Notes: a model not told the origin generated them from the letters alone. A stretch of 64,000 bases of DNA from Planctomycetaceae bacterium (GCA_002726205.1 PBSL01000036.1:62001-126000), one strand, 5' to 3'; positions 1 to 13,623 are shown, counted from the stretch's first letter. Numbers and translations: made by a program.

Positions 1-1899
1 CAGGGCAACGTCGAGGAAGCTCATCGCGAATTTGCCGCGCTGGTGGCCGTCAATCCCGAACATGGTTTCGCACTGGCATTGCTGGCGTTGATCCGGCTTT
101 CGGAAGTCGGTTACGGTGATGCCTGTGAGGACATCGAACGGGCATTCCGGAAATGCGTCGTCACCCGTCCCGACCTGGTCTGCAATCTCGCGTTGGGCAT
201 CGCGGCCTGGATGCGACTCGAAGGAGAGTTGCTGGCCTCGCGACAGCACCTGGTCCTGGCCCTGCAATTGGCCCCGACCGCCGAACAGCAACAGCAAATC
301 TTCATGCGGCTGGTCGAATTCGACGGCACCCACGAGATTCCCTGTCTCTTCCGCAGCGGTTACACGCTGGTTGAGGAAGGGGATGAGGAAGTCCTGGCGG
401 TGGCCGGGTGTGGCTGCTGGTCGGAAGCCGCCCGTCGCTACGAGGCGATGGCCGACGAGAGTCCCGGAAGTTGGGGGTTGCGTTACAACGAAGGGCTCTG
501 CCGGGCATGGTCGGGGCAGGGACTGGCTGCCGTCGAGGTCCTGAAGCGGGCGGCGGATCTGGTCGAGGACACCGACGCGGCCCAGGACTGCCAGGCACTG
601 GCCCAGTTGCTGGAACTGGGGCACCGCGAGGACGGGATTCAACTGGTCAGCCGTCGATTCGGGATCGAGAGCGCGTCGAAGTGGCTGACCGATCTGGATC
701 AGCACGAGCGATTTGTTCGCGTCGATGGCCCCGATGAACAGCAGGAGGGAGAGCCGGTCGGGTTGTTTCACCTGGTCGACCGATCAATCGTTGCCGACAG
801 CGACGACCCGCTGACGCTGGAGACGGTGCCCTGCGTTTCGGGGCGCCTGCTGGTCAATGCCGCGTTGGAAGAAACCGGCGCGTCGATTCAACTGGTGGGG
901 CGCAGCGGCGAGGAGATCGCCGCTGCCGAGGCGGCATTGCGTGAAGTCGGCAGTGACCTGGTGCAATCCGAGGGAGAAGGAGACGCCGAGGAAGTTGTCG
1001 AGCTGATCCCACGCGATTTTCAGTCTCTGTACGTGACCTGGCACTTCACCCCGAAGACACCAGTCGGAGTCAAGCGGCAACTGCATCGTGATCACGTCGA
1101 GCAGTTTGTCACAACCACCTGGCCGAACACTGCCCTGGCGGCGTTGGGCGGTCGGACCCCCAGGGAAGTCGCCGGCGACCCGGAAATGATTGCTGCCCTC
1201 GGTGGGGCCGTGCGGGTGCTCGAGACGCACTGCGAACAAAATCAGTTGTCGATCGATGTCGCGGCTGTCCGCCAGGCACTGCAACTGCCCGAGTCGGCAA
1301 CGATCGTGGTCGAATCCGATGACCAATTGGCGACGATGTCGCTGCTGCAGTTGTTGAGGACCGTTCCGGCCGACCTCGACGACGAACTGCTGGCCGCATT
1401 GCTCAACCGGGTGTTGCTGGTCCGCCACAGCCGCCTGCTGTTTGACGTGTTGCACGAGTTCATCGGACGTGACGAGTTTGGGCAGGGCGAGGACTTTCAT
1501 CGTGCCGTTGTCGCCCTGGCCGAATTGTCGCAACAGCGGCACGACCGCGAGGCGGCTCTCGAGTGGCTGGCCCGGGGTCGGGACGCCGTGGCCGGACTCG
1601 AGAACGAGTTCGAACGGTCGCTGCAATACGAGATGCAGGAATTGATGTTGAGGATCGAAACACCGGATGATCCCAAGCTTCGTGACCTGATGGGCCGGTT
1701 GTGGAACGTTTACGGCAACAAGATTCCTCAACTTCGCGAACAGCTGCAGATGATGGCCGAGACCTACGCGATCGTGCCGCCGTGGGATGACGAGGGTGGC
1801 AATGTTTCCGCCTCGGGACTTTGGACCCCCGGCGAAACAACCACCGCAACCGATGGCGAAGGTGAAGAGAAGAAACTCTGGATTCCCGGGCAGGATTGA
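1..1899 (+). CDS. TPR-like protein of unknown function, 5' truncated
   Basis: The reading frame is open from the first base of the window, so the true start lies upstream; an internal GTG at 43 is not a convincing start because helical repeat sequence continues before it. The protein is rich in Ala/Leu/Glu helices with a TPR-like pattern in its first 200 residues and again near residues 480-560. Near residue 370 a stretch reading W-P-N-T-A-L-A-A-L-G-G-R-T-P-R-E resembles the W-x-N-x3-LGGxTP pattern of MbcA/ParS/Xre-type or SEC-C-associated domains; this is a resemblance only. The tail carries two similar short motifs, GLWTPGE and KLWIPGQD. It lies 28 bp upstream of ribD on the same strand and may be cotranscribed with it. 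No catalytic residues were recognised, and the function is unknown. Confidence 0.75.
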   Translation, partial: QGNVEEAHREFAALVAVNPEHGFALALLALIRLSEVGYGDACEDIERAFRKCVVTRPDLVCNLALGIAAWMRLEGELLASRQHLVLALQLAPTAEQQQQIFMRLVEFDGTHEIPCLFRSGYTLVEEGDEEVLAVAGCGCWSEAARRYEAMADESPGSWGLRYNEGLCRAWSGQGLAAVEVLKRAADLVEDTDAAQDCQALAQLLELGHREDGIQLVSRRFGIESASKWLTDLDQHERFVRVDGPDEQQEGEPVGLFHLVDRSIVADSDDPLTLETVPCVSGRLLVNAALEETGASIQLVGRSGEEIAAAEAALREVGSDLVQSEGEGDAEEVVELIPRDFQSLYVTWHFTPKTPVGVKRQLHRDHVEQFVTTTWPNTALAALGGRTPREVAGDPEMIAALGGAVRVLETHCEQNQLSIDVAAVRQALQLPESATIVVESDDQLATMSLLQLLRTVPADLDDELLAALLNRVLLVRHSRLLFDVLHEFIGRDEFGQGEDFHRAVVALAELSQQRHDREAALEWLARGRDAVAGLENEFERSLQYEMQELMLRIETPDDPKLRDLMGRLWNVYGNKIPQLREQLQMMAETYAIVPPWDDEGGNVSASGLWTPGETTTATDGEGEEKKLWIPGQD

Positions 1900-1927
1900 C
1901 ATCCGGCCCTGCGGCGAGACGGCATCG

Positions 1928-3061
1928 ATGCCCGAGTCATTTGAAAGCCTTGAAGCGGCGATGAGGTACGCCGCCACGCTGGCGGCGGGCGGGGAAGGTC
2001 TTGTCGAGCCGAACCCGGCCGTGGGTGCGGTGGTCGTCGATGATCAACTGCGACTGCTGGGTGAGGGCTGGCACAGGCGGTTTGGGGCCTCGCATGCCGA
2101 GGTCGACGCACTGGCGTCTGCCGGCGAGGCTGCCGCCGGTGCCACGCTGGTCGTCACGCTCGAACCGTGTTGCCACCAGGGCCAGACGCCGGCGTGCACC
2201 GACATGGTGATCGGCTCGGGAGTCAACCGCGTGGTCGTGGGAATCGAGGATCCGTCGCCGCATGCCGCTGGCGCGGGCATCGCGATCCTCAGGCAGGCGG
2301 GATTGACCGTCGAGGTGGGGCGAGCCGCCGACGAAGTCCGCAGGCTCAACGCGGCATTCCTGCAACTGGTGACAACCGGCCGGCCCTGGGTTCACGCCAA
2401 GTGGGCCATGACGCTGGATGGGCGGATCGCCGCCGCCGGCGGCCATTCGCAGTGGATCTCCAACGACGAGTCTCGCCAACTGGTTCATCGGCTTCGTGGT
2501 CGCGTCGATGCCATCCTGGTCGGTATCGGTACGGCACTGGCCGACGATCCCCTGTTGACGGCTCGGCCGGAGGGTCCGCGGGTGGCCACCCGCGTCGTAC
2601 TCGATTCCCACGCGAGACTCCCGTCCGAATCCCGGCTGGTGCAGTCGGCCGAGCGTGTGCCGTTGATGGTGGTTTGCAGCGACGCCGCCGAAGCGGTTCG
2701 TGTGGAAGCCCTCAGGGAAGCCGGGGTCGAAGTCCTGCAATGTGTCGGAGATGCCAGTGGACGGATCGACCTTGCCGGCCTGCTGCAGGAATGCGGGACA
2801 CGGCGATGGACGCACATACTCGCCGAGGGCGGCAGCGAGGTCCTGGGATCATTGGCCGACGGGGATTGGATCGATGAGGTCCACGTCTTCCTGGCGCCGA
2901 AACTGGTCGGAGGTCGCCGGGCGATTGCGGCCGTCGGCGGAGACGGCCTGTCGCAAATTCCCGAGACGGCCGCTTTCGAGTGCCGCGAATGCCGCAGCGT
3001 CGGCGACGACGTTTACTGGCGAGGTGTTCGTCGGGGCGCTGTCGAAAGCCGGGACTGCTGA
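1928..3061 (+). CDS. ribD: Bifunctional riboflavin deaminase/reductase RibD
   Basis: This is a 377-residue two-domain enzyme of riboflavin synthesis: an N-terminal diaminohydroxyphosphoribosyl-aminopyrimidine deaminase and a C-terminal 5-amino-6-(5-phosphoribosylamino)uracil reductase. The deaminase zinc site is visible as HAE at residues 56-58 and PCCHQGQTPAC at 80-90, giving ligands His56, Cys81 and Cys90 with Glu58 as proton shuttle. The reductase starts near residue 155 (HAKWAMTLDGRIA) and carries DAILVGIGTALADDP and, near the end, EGGSEVLGSL. Length is normal for RibD. The ATG at 1928 was chosen because the longer frame opening at 1787 begins inside the preceding gene, with residues that do not resemble the family. 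The 3' end overlaps the convergent metallopeptidase gene by 49 bp. Confidence 0.95.
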   Translation: MPESFESLEAAMRYAATLAAGGEGLVEPNPAVGAVVVDDQLRLLGEGWHRRFGASHAEVDALASAGEAAAGATLVVTLEPCCHQGQTPACTDMVIGSGVNRVVVGIEDPSPHAAGAGIAILRQAGLTVEVGRAADEVRRLNAAFLQLVTTGRPWVHAKWAMTLDGRIAAAGGHSQWISNDESRQLVHRLRGRVDAILVGIGTALADDPLLTARPEGPRVATRVVLDSHARLPSESRLVQSAERVPLMVVCSDAAEAVRVEALREAGVEVLQCVGDASGRIDLAGLLQECGTRRWTHILAEGGSEVLGSLADGDWIDEVHVFLAPKLVGGRRAIAAVGGDGLSQIPETAAFECRECRSVGDDVYWRGVRRGAVESRDC

Positions 3062-4614
3062 TCGGCGAGGTGACGTCGGTATTGACGGTCGAGTTCAGCA
3101 GCGTCAACTCCGGTCAGTGACTCGAGCGACCGAACCTCGATCCTCTGACCGGGCGTGTAGATCTGCATGAGATGACGGATCAGGGAGTCGCGGTAGCGGC
3201 CCCCGTCGTAGTGCAGGAAAAAGTGGGCAAGTCCGGATGCCTGGGAGTAATTGCGGGTAATGTTGGGGTCATTCTGAAAGGCCCGCATGCCCATCGCGGC
3301 GAATTTCTGTAGCGGTATGTAGTAATTCTCTTCGAGCAAGCGTTGACGGGCCCAGTAGAACCGCAGGTACCGCGGGTTGCCGATGTGATATCCACGCCCG
3401 GTCGGAAGAAACGACTCCATGTAGCAGGCAATCCCCTCGACAATCCAGAAATGCTCGCTACGGGCAATCGGCCTTTGCTTGGGACGGCTTCCGTAGAACA
3501 ACTGGTGCGTGGCTTCGTGGAACAGCGTCGCTCGTGGATAGTCGCGATCGGGAGGCTCGTTACCGTGGAAGAAATAGACGATCCGATCGTCGGTCATGTA
3601 GAGGCCGTTGGTGATGTCGATCTGGGCGATCCGCGGACGGAGCGTTCGCCGGTACTCGTCGCGATCGCGGAAAAAATGGACGACGTGGGGTCGCGGTGTC
3701 GTCGTCGAACGACCGCGTGATCGCCGGCCTTCGAAGAGTTGCTTGATCTGGTCGGGCGTGTTGAAGAAACCGGCAAACGAACGATGGAAAAACCGGTGAA
3801 AGGTCTCGAGATCCACGGCCAGGCTGACTCCCCGCTCCAGGCTGTGGTTGGTCCGCACCAGGTAGTGATCGGTCCGAACCTCCCAGGCATTGCGGAAGTC
3901 GCGACGCAGTTCCTTTTCGCGTGCCAGTGAAACCCACTGCCGCTTGAAGTAGCGTTGACCCTGTTCGTAGCGTTGGACATGGGACGCCGGCAACCAGCCG
4001 AAATCCTTGTGCCAGGTGAAACGACGGCGTTTCTGTGACGCCGCAAACGGCGTGGTCCACTCGTTGCCGAATCGTACGAAACCGAGCAACCGCCGTGCCG
4101 ACCGGGAATCGGGATCGCTGCTGGCGGTTTCGCGGACCAGGTCGTAGGCGTAACTGGTCTGCCCGGTCTTGAGCACACGACGACTGAGCAGGTACAGCGC
4201 CCGGCCGTGGTTGCGACGCAGCGTCCGCAACTGGCTTTGCCAATGCCGCTGGTCGGCCGACAGATCCGGCGAGAGGTCCGGTGAGACCGTGGTGGGCAAC
4301 CGGAGATCACCACCTTCGGCAGGCACGGCCGACCGAATCACTGCCTCGACGGTTCCGGAGGCCTTGTCGAGGTCGTGGTCAGTGCACCAGGTCTTGAGCT
4401 TCGTCAACGCGGCGAGATAGTCCTTCCGCAACTTCTCGTGCTGCTTGCGGAACAGTTCAAGTTGGCCACTCGATCGGGTCTGACCGTTGGCACGACCGGG
4501 TGTTCCAGCCAGCAACGGGAGCAGCAACAACAGCAGCACAAAACAACGCCCGGGTGACACAAACCACGATCCAGGTTGTTTGGCCGCCGGGAACCAGTTC
4601 CGAGAAGAGAACAT
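3013..4614 (-). CDS. Secreted zinc metallopeptidase-like protein (DUF1570 type)
   Basis: This is a 533-residue exported protein. The N-terminus has a basic segment followed by a hydrophobic core rich in leucine and an Ala-Gly-Thr cleavage-like region, so secretion is likely; a GTG at 4560 would give a more compact signal peptide. The gluzincin signature HEATH sits at residues 366-370, and a third-ligand glutamate is plausible in the downstream segment WIVEGIACYMESF, as in DUF1570 proteins. The central region is basic and aromatic-rich and probably helical. Family knowledge suggests an extracytoplasmic peptidase; the substrate is unknown. It is convergent with ribD, overlapping it by 49 bp. 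A second protein with the same HExxH logic is encoded at 37860-39095, but the two are not obviously close relatives. Confidence 0.75.
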   Translation of the reverse strand: MFSSRNWFPAAKQPGSWFVSPGRCFVLLLLLLPLLAGTPGRANGQTRSSGQLELFRKQHEKLRKDYLAALTKLKTWCTDHDLDKASGTVEAVIRSAVPAEGGDLRLPTTVSPDLSPDLSADQRHWQSQLRTLRRNHGRALYLLSRRVLKTGQTSYAYDLVRETASSDPDSRSARRLLGFVRFGNEWTTPFAASQKRRRFTWHKDFGWLPASHVQRYEQGQRYFKRQWVSLAREKELRRDFRNAWEVRTDHYLVRTNHSLERGVSLAVDLETFHRFFHRSFAGFFNTPDQIKQLFEGRRSRGRSTTTPRPHVVHFFRDRDEYRRTLRPRIAQIDITNGLYMTDDRIVYFFHGNEPPDRDYPRATLFHEATHQLFYGSRPKQRPIARSEHFWIVEGIACYMESFLPTGRGYHIGNPRYLRFYWARQRLLEENYYIPLQKFAAMGMRAFQNDPNITRNYSQASGLAHFFLHYDGGRYRDSLIRHLMQIYTPGQRIEVRSLESLTGVDAAELDRQYRRHLADQQSRLSTAPRRTPRQ

Positions 4615-4691
4615 GGCGGCATTCTAGAGGGCACGCCCAAGCCGTCCTAGGTCGAAACAGGCACCGCGGTCGGTGGCCCGGCGACCGCGGC

Positions 4692-5243
<552 letters not shown>

Positions 5244-5350
5244 GACCTCCCCGGTGATGCCGGGACAGAATAGAAGAGTGAAAAAGTCCAGCCGGCATTT
5301 TCTCGTAGCCGCCGCCTGTTTACCAGAGTCGGTGAGAATTTCGATCCAGT

Positions 5351-5372
5351 CGGTGGCCCGGAGGGGCCACCG
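5351..5372 (-). terminator. Perfect stem-loop after the multidomain cytochrome gene
   Basis: Nine-base arms CGGTGGCCC and GGGCCACCG flank a four-base loop, 44 bp past the stop of the 1271-residue gene on the minus strand. There is no clear T-run after it on either strand, so it is either a weak terminator, a processing site or an mRNA end stabiliser. Confidence 0.45.
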
Positions 5373-5415
5373 GGCAGGCCAGGCCCGTTGCCGGATCAGG
5401 GATTGGTCCCGGTGG

Positions 5416-9231
<3,816 letters not shown>

Positions 9232-9318
9232 CTGCGGTCCCACTCTCTGTTCGGTCAAAGGCCGTGATTCCAGTTCACTCGATTATCAGTTGGCTCCCAA
9301 CGAAAAGGAAGCGGCTGA

Positions 9319-9669
9319 TCAGGGCAGGCTGACCAATGGCGAGTCCAGCAGCAGCGTGACGGCCAGGAAGATCAGCAGCGCCAGGTGTTCCTTGGCGTGA
9401 AGGTCGGATTCGGTCGCCGGCAGGTCGTGGTGCCAGATGAACTCGTCGAGACTGCCGACGACGAGGAAGCAGAACAGGCTGACGAGCAGGACGGTCTGGT
9501 TGCCGGTGGCCGCCGCGGCGAAAACGATCGCCAGTGTCAGGCCGATGGCGACGTGGACCAGGTGTTCGGCCAGGCTGACACGGCGGCCCCGGAAGTGAAA
9601 GATGCCATCCAGCGTCGCGTAGTACATGAACGGAACCAACGACACGGCGATGATCGCTGCCCGCATCAC
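9319..9669 (-). CDS. Small four-helix membrane protein, unknown function
   Basis: This 116-residue protein is almost entirely hydrophobic, with about four transmembrane segments (around residues 2-22, 34-54, 59-78 and 92-112) separated by short charged loops. Histidines occur in the loops and helices (HFRGRR, HLVHVAI, IWHHDL, HAKEHL). The spacing of histidines near helix ends is suggestive of metal or heme ligands, but no known family was recognised. Tandem ATG codons open the frame at 9669 and 9666. It precedes the cytochrome gene on the same strand with an 87-bp gap, so cotranscription is possible. Confidence 0.65.
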   Translation of the reverse strand: MMRAAIIAVSLVPFMYYATLDGIFHFRGRRVSLAEHLVHVAIGLTLAIVFAAAATGNQTVLLVSLFCFLVVGSLDEFIWHHDLPATESDLHAKEHLALLIFLAVTLLLDSPLVSLP

Positions 9670-9825
9670 GATTCCTTCCCGGTTCGAACGACGGTTGCCG
9701 GGTTATCGATCACGCTGGAACGCCACTCTCGGCCGGCAACCGATGAGTGGCACTGGGAAAATGCTCAGCGGGCCGGACCCGTCCAGAACAGGCCGGGCAT
9801 CCGGTCCTGGAACTGGCGGGGAAAG

Positions 9826-9899
9826 TACACCCGGAGGGATTCGAACCCCCAACCCTCGGTTCCGAAGACCGATGCTCTATCCAGTTGAGCTACGGGTGC
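9826..9899 (-). tRNA. tRNA-Arg (anticodon UCG)
   Basis: Reading the minus strand from 9899, a full cloverleaf can be drawn. The 7-bp acceptor GCACCCG/CGGGTGT closes with a G-U pair. The D stem is GCTC/GAGC. The anticodon stem TCGGT/ACCGA encloses the loop CTTCGGA, which gives anticodon TCG for CGA arginine codons. The T arm contains GGTTCGAATCC. The 74-nt gene ends in discriminator A and CCA is not encoded. It stands alone between the membrane protein gene and the Ldh2-type gene. Confidence 0.97.
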
Positions 9900-9943
9900 A
9901 GGTGGCTGTTGACGATTATTGTCGATGGCGGACGATTTGACCA

Positions 9944-11020
9944 TCAGGACTGGGACCACGGTCCTGGAATTCCGGTCTGTTCGGCAACCGCCTGCAGCGA
10001 CTCGACCTGTTCCAGGTGCATTGGCAGGCCCTCATCCTGCCAGGCGGTGATCCGTTCGGCTTCCAGGTCGCCGGGCAGGCAAACCCGTGAGAAACCCTCG
10101 GCGGGTTCGAGTTGTCGGATATCGGCGATCGTGGCATTGATCTGGGTGTAGTACTCGTCGGGATCGACGAATGCCTTGATGTCGATGGCGTAGAAGAAGT
10201 GTTCGGATCCGTCGGTGGCGATTTCCCAGGTCTTGTGCAACGGCATGCGGGCACCGACCAGGGGGCCGGCGAGCACCGAGCTGAAGAAGGCCAGTCCGTA
10301 TCCTCGTGGGCCGGCCGCTGGCAACAGCGTCTTGGATGCCTCGGCACTGGTTGTCGGTTCGCCGTCGGCATCGACGGCCCAGCCCTCGGGGATCTCCTGG
10401 CCGTACATGCCCATCGAGTGGACCTTGCCCCAACTGGAGACGGCACAGGCCATGTCGAGGACCACCGGGTGACCGTCGCGGGTCGGGGCGGCCCAGGCCA
10501 GCGCGTTGTTGGCGACCGCCGGGTGACGGCTGCCGTAGGCGGCCACGGTGGCCGGTCCGGTGCTGGTCGTGGCGTAACCGATCATGCCCTCGCGGGCGGC
10601 CATCGTGGCATAGATCGCCGCCGCTCCGAAGTGTTGACTGGCCTTGACGGCCACTGTTCCCGTCCCCATCTCGCCAGCCTTGGCAATCGCGAGTTCCATT
10701 CCTCGAGTCGAGGCGACATGGCCCATGCCCTTGCCGCCGTTGAGTACGGCTGTCGCCGGGGTTTCCCGCTCGGTCAGGATGACCGCCCGTGGGTCAATCC
10801 CGCCCTCTCGTATCTGCTCGAGATAGCGAGGCAGTGCCCGGGTACCGTGAGACGGGATTCCACGCAGATCGGCCTCGATCAAGCGGGCCGCTGCGATTTC
10901 GGCTTCCACGCGGATCATCTTCTCGTGGCACAGCACGTCCACGACCCACTGCCGCAGTGGTTCGACCGGGACCCGCTGTTCCTGTTCTGCATCGGTCGGG
11001 TAGCCGGGGATGATCGTCAT
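9944..11020 (-). CDS. Ldh2/malate dehydrogenase-type NAD(P)-dependent oxidoreductase
   Basis: This 358-residue protein belongs to the Ldh2 family, which includes malate/L-lactate, ureidoglycolate and delta1-piperideine-2-carboxylate reductases/dehydrogenases. The conserved catalytic motif IPSHGTRALPRYLEQI is at about residues 55-70. The family nucleotide-binding regions follow, including KASQHFGAAAIYATMAAREGM-like sequence near 125-145 and the NALAWAAPT segment near 190. Length is normal for the family. It is the last gene of a reverse-strand run with a flavin oxidase and a propeller protein (57-bp gap). Its neighbour suggests oxidation of an amino or hydroxy acid, and a cyclic imino acid reductase role is as likely as malate. 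The exact substrate is not predictable. Confidence 0.88.
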   Translation of the reverse strand: MTIIPGYPTDAEQEQRVPVEPLRQWVVDVLCHEKMIRVEAEIAAARLIEADLRGIPSHGTRALPRYLEQIREGGIDPRAVILTERETPATAVLNGGKGMGHVASTRGMELAIAKAGEMGTGTVAVKASQHFGAAAIYATMAAREGMIGYATTSTGPATVAAYGSRHPAVANNALAWAAPTRDGHPVVLDMACAVSSWGKVHSMGMYGQEIPEGWAVDADGEPTTSAEASKTLLPAAGPRGYGLAFFSSVLAGPLVGARMPLHKTWEIATDGSEHFFYAIDIKAFVDPDEYYTQINATIADIRQLEPAEGFSRVCLPGDLEAERITAWQDEGLPMHLEQVESLQAVAEQTGIPGPWSQS

Positions 11021-11077
11021 TCGGGTGTTCCTGGAGTGTTGGGTGGGGGCAGGGCGGGGTAGGGCGGGGCGGGTGTT

Positions 11078-12223
11078 TCAGTCTTGTGGAGCCAGTCCGG
11101 GGCGGGTGGCCGAGAGAAACTCGATTCGGCGATCGGTGACGCCGTCAAGAGCCAGGTCGGCCAGCGTGGCACCGATGGCCGGGGTGAACTTGAAGCCGTG
11201 GCCGGAAAACCCCGCGGCGATGGCGACGTGAGAATGCTCGGGATGACGATCGACGACGAAATGGCGGTCGGGGGTGCGGGTATAGAAGCAAACGGCGTGG
11301 CGGTCCGGCGTGGTCGAGAGTGAGGGCATGTAGGTTTCCAGGTACTCGACCAGCGGCGGCAGGTCCGCGTCGACGACGTCACGATCGACTGCCAGCGGAT
11401 CCTCGATACTGAGTCCGGCGGAATGCTCGGCGAGCTTGACGGTTTGCCCGTCGAGTGACGGGAACCCGTAGAAATCACCACCGGGCGTTTCGAGAAAGAA
11501 TACGCCGGACCCATTTGCCCGGTCATAGTGGTCGTTGGTGGCCGGAAACCAGAAGAGTGGTTTGCGGACGATGTCCCAGTGAATCGGCAGGCCGGGGATC
11601 AGGTCCGGTGCCCAGGCACCAGGTGCCAGGATCAACGCTCCGGCCTGGTAACGTCCCCGGTCGGTCGTGACCTCGACTGCGCCATTGTCGGCGGTCCAGG
11701 AGATGACGGTCTCGTCGGTCTTGAGCACTGCACCGCGATCGACGGCACGGCGGATGTGTGCCGTCACCGCGTCCTCGACAAACAGGAATCCACCGGCCGC
11801 TTCCCAGACCGCTTCGAATTCCTCGGGGATGGCAAATCCGGGAAAGTCGTCTTCGAGCCGCTTGCGGGACACGTCCTCCAGCGTCAGGCCGTGTTCGGCG
11901 GCGGCAAAACGGGTGCCGGAAACCGCCGGGCCATCGGGATGCCCGGCCAGCAGCAGTCCGCAGCGGTCCAGCAGCGGTTGCCCGAAGTCCTCGGCGAGTT
12001 CGTCCCACAATCGATAGGATTCGATCAACAACGGGACGTAATCGGGATGTTCGAAATACGCCTGGCGGGTGACACGGGTGTGGCCGTGAGAACTGCCGCG
12101 ATCGTGGGCGATACCGAATCGCTCCAGCCCCAGCACGTTCAGGCCACGGGAAGCGACGCTGTCCAGGGCGCCGCTACCGAAGCCACCGACTCCAACAACG
12201 ATGCAATCGAATTGTTCGCTCAT
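11078..12223 (-). CDS. Monomeric sarcosine oxidase / N-methyltryptophan oxidase family flavoenzyme
   Basis: This 381-residue flavoprotein resembles the MSOX/SolA branch of the DAO family. The FAD dinucleotide fold is seen as VVGVGGFGSGALDSVASRG at about residues 10-28, followed by a Glu in GLERF that binds ribose. The covalent flavin attachment motif of the family, C-x-Y-T-x-T-P-D, is intact with Cys312 (CFYTRTPDRHF). The C-terminal GFSGHGFKFTPAIG flavin loop is also intact. It should oxidise an N-methyl or secondary amine with release of hydrogen peroxide. Its ATG overlaps the stop of the upstream propeller gene as ATGA, implying coupled translation. Substrate identity is open; annotation as solA would be too specific. 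Confidence 0.9.
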   Translation of the reverse strand: MSEQFDCIVVGVGGFGSGALDSVASRGLNVLGLERFGIAHDRGSSHGHTRVTRQAYFEHPDYVPLLIESYRLWDELAEDFGQPLLDRCGLLLAGHPDGPAVSGTRFAAAEHGLTLEDVSRKRLEDDFPGFAIPEEFEAVWEAAGGFLFVEDAVTAHIRRAVDRGAVLKTDETVISWTADNGAVEVTTDRGRYQAGALILAPGAWAPDLIPGLPIHWDIVRKPLFWFPATNDHYDRANGSGVFFLETPGGDFYGFPSLDGQTVKLAEHSAGLSIEDPLAVDRDVVDADLPPLVEYLETYMPSLSTTPDRHAVCFYTRTPDRHFVVDRHPEHSHVAIAAGFSGHGFKFTPAIGATLADLALDGVTDRRIEFLSATRPGLAPQD

Positions 12224-13512
12224 CGATCGGCTGCCAGGCTGACACGGACCAGTTCCTTGTCATTGCGGGCGAAGACGCTCTTGTGGGCGAATGCCGGATG
12301 GGACCAGATGGTCATCCGGCGACGGACCTTCCGGGTCGGCTCGACGAGCTTGGCCCGGCTGATCTCGTGGTAGCCCTTCGGGCTCAACTTGGCGATGATC
12401 AGTTCACCCTGCTCGTTGTGAATGAAGAAGCGGTCTTCGTGTGGAACCAGGAAGGCGTTCCACCAGCGGTCTTTGCCGGTAGCGGCCAGCGATTCCCAGA
12501 CTCGTTTTCCCGTGCGGGCATCCAGGCAGCGAAGTTCTCCGTAGCTGCACACGCCGTAGATGTGTCCCGCGGTGAAGACCGGGGTCGAGATGATCGAGTG
12601 CAGTCCGTCGGTGCGGATCTCGCTGTCGCTTTTTCCCTTCCAGGCGACCTTGGCCGTGCGACCGTCGGAGGCGACCTCGATCATCAACGGGCCGTTGTAG
12701 AAGGCGGTCACGAAGAGCTGATTGCCGACTCGACGCGGTGTCGAAATCGTCAGCCCGGCGCGAACCCGGAACGGGACCTGCCAGATCAACTGGCCATTGG
12801 ACGGGTCGAGACTGCTGACCGCATCGGGGTGCCAGATGATCATCTGGCGGGTCTTGCCGAAAGTGAAGATGACAGGGGGCGAGTAGCCGATCATCGCGTC
12901 CTCGAGGCTTCGCCACAGTTCCTTGCCGGTCAGCTTGTCGAAACTGACGACCAGCGATCCCTTGGTGCCGCCGACAAGCGTGATCAGTTGCCGACCGTCG
13001 ATCAGCGGAGAGGCGACCATGCCCCAGATCGGCAGCTTGGTTCCGAAGTCGCTGACGAAGTTTTTTTTCCAGAGGACCGAGCCGTCGGCGGTCGACAGGC
13101 AGAACATGTGTCCCATGCCGCCAATCGTGTAGACCCTGTCGTTCTCGATGACCGGTGTCATCCGCGGCCCGGCGGGATAGCTGATGCTGTAGCGGACCGG
13201 ATAGCTGTGAGTCCAGATGATCTTGCCGGTCGCGGCATCGAGTGCGTGGATGCGTTCCTGGCGGCTGTCGGGAAGGAAATCGGTAATGTAGACCCGGTTG
13301 CCGGCAACGGCCGGTCCCGAGTATCCCTCGCCAATCGGCGTTGACCAGACCCGTGGCAACAAGCCCTTGGTGGGAAGCGTGCGGACGATTCCTTTTTCCC
13401 GCCAGACGAGGTCACGTTGAGGTCCGCCCCATTGTGGCCAGTCGTCGGCGGTGGTTGTCCCGGAAATCGCGGCAAGTGTGAGCAGGGTCGCCAGGCGGAG
13501 TGAGGTGGGCAT
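12220..13512 (-). CDS. Secreted PQQ-type beta-propeller protein
   Basis: This is a 430-residue exported protein. The ATG at 13512 gives a standard signal peptide (MPTSLRLATLLTLAAISGTTTA region) and fits better than the longer frame from 13545. The mature part begins with DDWPQWGGPQRD, a typical opening of planctomycete PQQ-like propellers, and carries repeated blades of the type G-x-V-W and A-x-T-G-K-x-W (LDAATGKIIWTH, KLTGKELWRS, LDARTGKRVWES). Catalytic PQQ dehydrogenase residues were not identified, so it may be a scaffold or binding protein rather than an enzyme. It is the first gene of the run with the sarcosine-oxidase-like gene, which it overlaps by 4 bp. Confidence 0.85.
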   Translation of the reverse strand: MPTSLRLATLLTLAAISGTTTADDWPQWGGPQRDLVWREKGIVRTLPTKGLLPRVWSTPIGEGYSGPAVAGNRVYITDFLPDSRQERIHALDAATGKIIWTHSYPVRYSISYPAGPRMTPVIENDRVYTIGGMGHMFCLSTADGSVLWKKNFVSDFGTKLPIWGMVASPLIDGRQLITLVGGTKGSLVVSFDKLTGKELWRSLEDAMIGYSPPVIFTFGKTRQMIIWHPDAVSSLDPSNGQLIWQVPFRVRAGLTISTPRRVGNQLFVTAFYNGPLMIEVASDGRTAKVAWKGKSDSEIRTDGLHSIISTPVFTAGHIYGVCSYGELRCLDARTGKRVWESLAATGKDRWWNAFLVPHEDRFFIHNEQGELIIAKLSPKGYHEISRAKLVEPTRKVRRRMTIWSHPAFAHKSVFARNDKELVRVSLAADR

Positions 13513-13617
13513 CGACAGGACTCCTGTGTGGGGGGATCTTGCCATTCTGCCACTCCGATGGCTGGTTGACTAGGGGACACTTGGAGCTGGCGATGGCAGA
13601 GCCACCTGTCGGGGCAG

Positions 13618-13623
13618 TATAAT
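13618..13623 (+). promoter_or_regulatory. Consensus -10 box (TATAAT) upstream of the PD40 propeller gene
   Basis: A perfect TATAAT lies 50 bp before the GTG start at 13674. No good -35 hexamer is found at 16-18 bp (GGCAGA at best). The complementary strand of the same bases, AGTATA at 13616, also reads as TATACT toward the divergent gene, so this short stretch could serve both directions. Confidence 0.5.

Noticed and set aside
784-1977. 397-codon reverse open frame opposite the TPR-like gene
   Set aside because: Antisense frame without domain or start signal; the forward frame continues from the window edge with coherent helical repeats.
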